Below are positions 16,194 to 20,190 of a stretch of DNA of 20,190 bases, piece by piece. The notes under the pieces are model-generated. The model ran no database searches. It was not told the origin of the DNA and saw only the letters and a list, made by a program, of their open reading frames with translations. Both the position numbers and the translations under genes were made by a program. The stretch spans positions 1 to 20,190 of the forward strand of contig JBKHXU010000201.1 in assembly GCA_046565865.1 (NCBI GenBank). Reading direction: 5' to 3'. The number at the start of each line of letters is the position of its first letter. Position 1 is the stretch's first letter. This stretch comes from JBKHXU01 sp046565865 (lineage in GTDB: Bacteria; Pseudomonadota; Gammaproteobacteria; Acidiferrobacterales; Sulfurifustaceae).

Positions 16194-16523
16194 CTAATCC
16201 GGCTCGGAGACCTCGCCGGCCCGGCGTTTGCGCGGCAGGATCGAGATATCGGTGACGATCGCCTTAAGCCGGTGCCCTTGGCGCATCATGGCGTCGATAT
16301 CCTCCAGCACCTGGTACAAGCGCGCCTCGGACAGGATGATGTAGATGAGGATATTACTGTCGATATCGAGCATCCCGGTCTGCACCCCGAACGCGCCGGC
16401 GCCGCTGGCCGATACCACGGTATAGCCGCCGATGCCGCGGCGGCGGGCGGCCTCGATCACCATGCGCTCCAGCTCGCGCGCGGTGATGATGGTCAACAGC
16501 TTCTTTTGTTCGAGCGCTCTCAT
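16194..16523 (-). CDS. sbtB: PII-like regulatory protein, SbtB type
   Basis: A protein of 109 residues with the ferredoxin-like fold of PII signalling proteins. It begins KKLLTIITARELERMVIEAARRRGIGGYTVVSASG (about 7-41), a PII-type first strand, helix and T-loop entry. It continues through a glycine-rich T-loop (GAGAFGVQTG) into DIDSNILIYIILSE and the second beta-alpha-beta unit. SbtB proteins bind adenine nucleotides and gate SbtA bicarbonate uptake. The C-terminus (PRKRRAGEVSEPD) lacks the paired cysteines of the redox loop in cyanobacterial SbtB. It starts 24 bases after the sbtA stop with CGGAGA as ribosome site, so it is co-transcribed with sbtA. It is closer to SbtB-like or carboxysome-associated PII proteins than to GlnB. 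The regulatory role is inferred from family and pairing. Confidence 0.82.
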   Translation of the reverse strand: MRALEQKKLLTIITARELERMVIEAARRRGIGGYTVVSASGAGAFGVQTGMLDIDSNILIYIILSEARLYQVLEDIDAMMRQGHRLKAIVTDISILPRKRRAGEVSEPD

Positions 16524-16547
16524 GTCCGATCTCCGGGTGCGACCCGT

Positions 16548-17540
16548 TCAGCCGCCGGCCAACAGCGTGGCCAGTCGATGGTAAAGGGGAATGCCGACGA
16601 CCACATTGAAAGGAAATGTGATGCCGAGCGACAACGTAAGATACAACGACGGATTCGCCTCCGGTACCGCCAGGCGCATCGCCGGCGGCACCGCGATGTA
16701 GGATGCGCTCGCCGCCAGCACCGCGACCAGTGTCGTGCCACCGACGCCAAAGCTGAGCGCGTAGTGCCCAATCGCGATACCGATAACCGCACTGACCAAC
16801 GGCATCGCCACACCGAAAACGGCGAGCACCATGCCGACACGGCGGAACTCCTCGATACGCCGCGCCGCCTCCATTCCCATCTCCAGCAAAAACAGACACA
16901 GCATGCCCATAAAAATGTCGTTGACGAACGGACTGATCGCCTCGAGCGCCTTGGGCGCGGCAATGGCGCCGATCGCCATCGAGCCGAGTAGGAGCACGAC
17001 ACTGCCGTTGGTGAATGCCTCGTGCAACAACGACGAGCGATTGCGCGCGGTGGGATTGTCCTCGCCGTTGCGCGCGCCTTCGAGTTGGCGCGCGCGGGCG
17101 GCGAGCAACAGGCCGGCGACGATCGCCGGCGACTCCATCACCGCCAGCATGATTACCGGGTAGCTTTCGAACTCGACACCACTGCTGCGCAGGTAGGCGA
17201 TGGCGGTGAGGAACGTACCGGCGCTGACCGAGCCGTAGTGCGCGGCGATGGCGGCGGCGTTGAGCGCATCCACTTTGCGCGTCGCGACCAGCACGGCGTA
17301 GCCGAGCAGCGGCAGACTGATGCCGAGGACGATGGCCCAGAACACGGCGTTGACCGCCGTCATCAAGTCGGCGCGTCCGAGCTCGTGGCCGCCGTGGATG
17401 CCGATGGCGACGAGCAAATAAATCGAGAGCAGCTTGGCAAGGTCCGGCGGGAAGCGCAGGTCCGAGCGCACCACGCGCGCGAAAAAGCCGAGCGCGAAAA
17501 ACAGCACGGCGGGAACAAGCAGGTTCGACAGATCGGGCAT
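16548..17540 (-). CDS. sbtA: SbtA-type sodium-dependent bicarbonate transporter
   Basis: An integral membrane protein of 330 residues with about ten helices in two inverted halves. It belongs to the SbtA / DUF897 family, which takes up bicarbonate with sodium. Recognisable segments are FFALGFFARVVRSDLRFPPDLAKLLSIYLL near the start, AAHYGSVSAGTFLTA and IMLAVMESPAI in the first half, and MGMLCLFLLEMGMEAARR, AASASYIAVPPAMRLAVPEANPSLYL and LGITFPFNVVVGIPLY in the second. The serine- and glycine-rich break in each half is where the substrate site lies in SbtA. ATG at 17540 is preferred over a GTG two codons earlier; GAGGTGT lies just upstream. The paired PII-like gene and the upstream SulP gene support a role in inorganic-carbon supply. 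Confidence 0.92.
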   Translation of the reverse strand: MPDLSNLLVPAVLFFALGFFARVVRSDLRFPPDLAKLLSIYLLVAIGIHGGHELGRADLMTAVNAVFWAIVLGISLPLLGYAVLVATRKVDALNAAAIAAHYGSVSAGTFLTAIAYLRSSGVEFESYPVIMLAVMESPAIVAGLLLAARARQLEGARNGEDNPTARNRSSLLHEAFTNGSVVLLLGSMAIGAIAAPKALEAISPFVNDIFMGMLCLFLLEMGMEAARRIEEFRRVGMVLAVFGVAMPLVSAVIGIAIGHYALSFGVGGTTLVAVLAASASYIAVPPAMRLAVPEANPSLYLTLSLGITFPFNVVVGIPLYHRLATLLAGG

Positions 17541-17697
17541 CGTCACACCTCGTCGTCCGGGCCCTGGCGGGCGGCGTCGTGAATCATGCCTGACGACGCG
17601 GTGGCAAAAAAATAGACAATCTTGATCGCTTCGATTTATCCCGATCTATGTGTCGGGTCTTCCGCGGGGATCACCAGCAGGGAGAATCAATGCGTTG

Positions 17698-17736
17698 GGA
17701 GATTGCTTTGTCACCTTCGGCTCCTCGCAATGACAG
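17698..17736. repeat. Dispersed-repeat-like element, single arm
   Basis: A 39-base segment beginning GGGAGATTGCTTTGTCACC and ending CTCCTCGCAATGACAG is close to one arm of the GATTGCTTCGTC..CTCCTCGCAATGACA palindromic repeats that I recall from many environmental bacterial genomes. The partner arm is not visible nearby. It sits between the SulP stop and the sbtA start. A genome-wide copy count was not possible. Confidence 0.45.
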
Positions 17737-17757
17737 TGCTGGACTTTATTGACGCTG

Positions 17758-20046
17758 TTAATTGGCGACCTTCTTTGGTGTGGCAACGGCGCCAGCGAGC
17801 CAGTCGGCGAAATTCAGCAGCTCGGGAATCGCCTGCACCGGTTCGAGCCCGTTCTCCGGGCGAAACGCGAGCAGCGCGTCGTCGCGGATTTCGACGTAAA
17901 ACCCCGGGTGCTTCAGCAGATGTTGCATCAGGCCCGCAACGAGAAAATCACGCGCGCGCGCCGGGTCGTCGGCATAGGCGCGGTAATGGCTGGCGAACGC
18001 GTGATCGAGCCCGTTTACATCCACATCGCCGTAGTCGGCGATGAGATAGCGTTCGAGGTAATTGCCCGGCGTCACCGCCATGTTCGGTAAATCCACCGCG
18101 GCATCGCCCGGCGGACGCAGCACGATCACGGTGTGGCGGTGCTCGACGTAATAGTCCGGCGCAGCGGTGTGGCTGTAGTCGAACAGCTTTACGTGACAGC
18201 CATGATAGATGCCGGTCATGGCATTGGTCTCCTCGCGATCGGAGCCGCGGCGCAGATACACGAAGTCGTGTTGGTTGAGCGTGGCCACGGTGTCGGGCGC
18301 GAACGCAAAGCCGTGGCGTTGCGCCACCTCGGCCATCATCCGTTCGCGCGTGGAGCGCTTTTCGCGCTCCTTGATGAAGCGCATATCTTGTATGCGCGTC
18401 GATAGCGGGTGACTGGTGAACGGGTGAAAGCGTTCGAGCCCCTGGATCGCGAATGGCCGGTCGTGGCGCACGCATTCCTCTTGGAACTGATGCAGATACT
18501 CCATTGTCGTGTGATCGATGATGCGCCCGGATTCGCTCAGCGTGAGCGTGACGCCGGACTGGCTCGGCACGGCGGCGAGCGCGCGGTCCAACGGAAACAA
18601 ATTGAAGCCGACCAGCGAGGTCAGCGACAGCTGTGTCTGTGCCCGGCCGCCCTCGGACTCGTGCTTGGCGCGAATCACCGGGCTGCGAAACAGGCCGAGC
18701 AGGTTGGATGCCAGCGTGCGCAGCAGCTGCGCGAAGGTGACGCGCCCGGTCAGCACCAGCCGCAACGACGGTGTCAGCAGATAGCCGAGCAACAAAATCT
18801 CCGCGGCGACGCCGATCAGGATGCCGACGAGTAAGTCCGTCGCCAGTATGGCGGCCACGGTAATAAGGAAGATAACGATCTGATCGCGGCCGATCGCATA
18901 AGTGCGGGCGAACACCGTCGGTTCGCACAGGCGCCAGCCGACGTAAACGATCACCGCGCCGATGGCGGCGAGCGGTATGCGGCTGATGAGTTCTTTGGCG
19001 AAAAACAGAAAAATCAGCAGAAACACCGCATTATGGAAGTTGGCCCACAAGGTGCGCCCGCCGGCGTCGATGTTGGCGCGGCTCTTGATGCCGCCCGGGA
19101 TAATAGTGAGGCCGCCGAACAGGCTCGACAGCAGATTGGAGACGCCCATGGCACGCAGCGTCGTGTTTGGCTGCGACTTGCGTTGATACGGGTCGATCTT
19201 GTCGACGGCGCGAATCGTCGCCAGCGACTCGACGCTGTCGATGAGGGTCAGCGTGATGACGATCAATAGTATGCTGCCCCATAAATCCGGCCGGTTCCAC
19301 ACAGTGTCGAACGCCGGCAGCGTGATACCGCCTTCGAGCACGTTGTCCGGCATCTTGATCAAATATGCCGCGTCGAGGTCGAACACGTAACCCAATATCA
19401 CACCGATGGCGCACACGGTGAGCGGCGGGGGTATCTTGCGCAGCGAGATGCGGCGGGTGCGATTCAAATAGAACATGAGGAACAGGCACAGAGCGCCGAT
19501 GACGAACACGGACGGCGCTATATTCATGAAGCTCTCGGGCAGTTTCAGGATCGAGCCCGGGATGGTCTTGCCCGGCGGCGACAGATCGCCGAGCAGCGCC
19601 GGCACCTGCTTCACGATGATCATGATGCCGATCGCCGCGAGCATCGCCTCGACCACCGTCACCGGCAGGAACATCGCGACCAGATTGCCGGCGCGAAAGA
19701 AACTGAGCAGGATCATGACCACGCCGGTGAGGCAGATCGCGACCAAGAGCAGCGGATAACCGGCGGCGAGATCGCCGTCGCCGAGCAGCAGCATGCCGGC
19801 GAGCAGCGCCGGGGCGAGCCCGGCGGCGGGGCCGCTGATGGTGACGTTGGCGCCGCCTAAGAACGGGAACACAAAGCCGGCGATGATCGCCGAGATGAGG
19901 CCGGTGACGGGCGGCGCGCCCGAGGCGATGGCGATGCCGAGCGACAGCGGCAACGATACGAGCGCCACCTGCAATCCGGCCAGCAGGTCGTAGCGCCAGT
20001 GTTTTAATCCCGCGAGGCCGTTGTGCGGCTTCTCCTCCGCCTTCAC
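17758..20046 (-). CDS. SulP-family anion transporter with STAS and extra C-terminal domain
   Basis: A protein of 762 residues. Residues 1-430 are the SulP membrane domain, with helices from about residue 18, TISGPAAGLAPALLAG (69-84), LTLIDSVESLATIRAVDKIDP (266-286) and NLLSSLFGGLTIIPGGIKSRANIDAGG (304-330). SulP proteins carry sulfate, bicarbonate or other anions. Residues about 475-545 form a STAS-like region (LTLSESGRIIDHTTMEYLHQF). A further 190 residues (about 565-755) contain FVYLRRGSDREETN, HVKLFDYSHT, DVDVNGLDHAF and YVEIRDDALLAFRP; no carbonic-anhydrase zinc motif is present. The GTG at 20046 has GGGAG about ten bases upstream. Its neighbours are sbtA, an sbtB-like gene and a cbbR-like gene, so bicarbonate is a plausible substrate. 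The substrate cannot be read from the sequence. Confidence 0.9.
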   Translation of the reverse strand: MKAEEKPHNGLAGLKHWRYDLLAGLQVALVSLPLSLGIAIASGAPPVTGLISAIIAGFVFPFLGGANVTISGPAAGLAPALLAGMLLLGDGDLAAGYPLLLVAICLTGVVMILLSFFRAGNLVAMFLPVTVVEAMLAAIGIMIIVKQVPALLGDLSPPGKTIPGSILKLPESFMNIAPSVFVIGALCLFLMFYLNRTRRISLRKIPPPLTVCAIGVILGYVFDLDAAYLIKMPDNVLEGGITLPAFDTVWNRPDLWGSILLIVITLTLIDSVESLATIRAVDKIDPYQRKSQPNTTLRAMGVSNLLSSLFGGLTIIPGGIKSRANIDAGGRTLWANFHNAVFLLIFLFFAKELISRIPLAAIGAVIVYVGWRLCEPTVFARTYAIGRDQIVIFLITVAAILATDLLVGILIGVAAEILLLGYLLTPSLRLVLTGRVTFAQLLRTLASNLLGLFRSPVIRAKHESEGGRAQTQLSLTSLVGFNLFPLDRALAAVPSQSGVTLTLSESGRIIDHTTMEYLHQFQEECVRHDRPFAIQGLERFHPFTSHPLSTRIQDMRFIKEREKRSTRERMMAEVAQRHGFAFAPDTVATLNQHDFVYLRRGSDREETNAMTGIYHGCHVKLFDYSHTAAPDYYVEHRHTVIVLRPPGDAAVDLPNMAVTPGNYLERYLIADYGDVDVNGLDHAFASHYRAYADDPARARDFLVAGLMQHLLKHPGFYVEIRDDALLAFRPENGLEPVQAIPELLNFADWLAGAVATPKKVAN

Positions 20047-20111
20047 GTTCGAGGTACTCCCGTGCGCGTGCGTGACCCGTGGTCGGTTGCCGATGCTAAC
20101 CTAACAGCGCG

Positions 20112-20158
20112 CATCGCGGTACACGAAATAAAATTTCGCGATGGCGTCGATCGACGCC
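20112..20158. promoter_or_regulatory. Nested and tandem palindromes upstream of the SulP gene
   Basis: Three symmetries overlap here. CGAAAT (20124-20129) and ATTTCG (20133-20138) flank AAA. CATCGCG (20112-20118) and CGCGATG (20137-20143) enclose that element. GGCGTCGATCGACGCC (20143-20158) is a perfect 16-base palindrome. They lie 66-112 bases before the GTG start of the SulP gene, as expected for operator sites or a divergent promoter region. No cognate regulator is identified. Confidence 0.5.
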
Positions 20159-20190
20159 GATCTATAGCGCGGAAATCCAGCGGCGGGACG

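Overview
The window is a GC-rich chromosomal segment with ordinary bacterial gene structure: clear Shine-Dalgarno sites, two clear rho-independent hairpins, and ATGA/GTGA stop-start overlaps. Gene content points to a chemolithoautotrophic proteobacterium that fixes CO2 by the Calvin cycle, probably a gammaproteobacterium of the sulfur-oxidiser type. The support is a Calvin-cycle-subtype class II aldolase, a CbbR-like regulator, an SbtA bicarbonate transporter with a PII-like partner, a SulP anion transporter, and an RluE-type pseudouridine synthase. The genus-level assignment is inference only. No tRNA, rRNA, insertion sequence, phage gene or CRISPR array was seen.

Layout. At 1-1021 (minus) lies a class I fructose-bisphosphate aldolase cut by the left edge. 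It is divergent from a class II aldolase (1404-2468, plus) that has a good sigma70 promoter and a textbook terminator. Small genes follow: a CPCC zinc-binding protein (2562-2963), a three-helix membrane DUF305 protein (3153-3605) and a YjdF/DUF2238-like membrane protein (3975-4424). A tight operon, otsB - mscS-type channel - otsA (4670-8066), encodes trehalose synthesis with a mechanosensitive channel between the two enzymes. A convergent gene (8225-11461, minus) encodes a soluble five-PAS GGDEF-EAL protein. Next come an rluE-like gene (minus), a divergent aldolase-Dabb fusion (12239-13420, plus) and a proline-rich-linker lipoprotein with about ten beta-propeller-type repeats (13544-15067, plus).

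The right end (15085-20046, all minus) is an inorganic-carbon module. In transcription order it holds a SulP transporter with an unusual C-terminal domain, SbtA, a PII-like SbtB-type protein, a terminator, and a CbbR-like LysR regulator. A set of nested and tandem palindromes sits just upstream of the SulP gene.

The genes fit together as carbon import (SulP, SbtA with its PII-like regulator), Calvin-cycle and gluconeogenic carbon handling (aldolases under possible CbbR influence), and osmotic defence (trehalose synthesis plus a pressure-release channel). The least ordinary items are the SulP C-terminal fusion, the aldolase-Dabb fusion, the channel embedded in the ots operon, the structured leaders before otsB and before the lipoprotein gene, and a probable leaderless promoter for the LysR gene.
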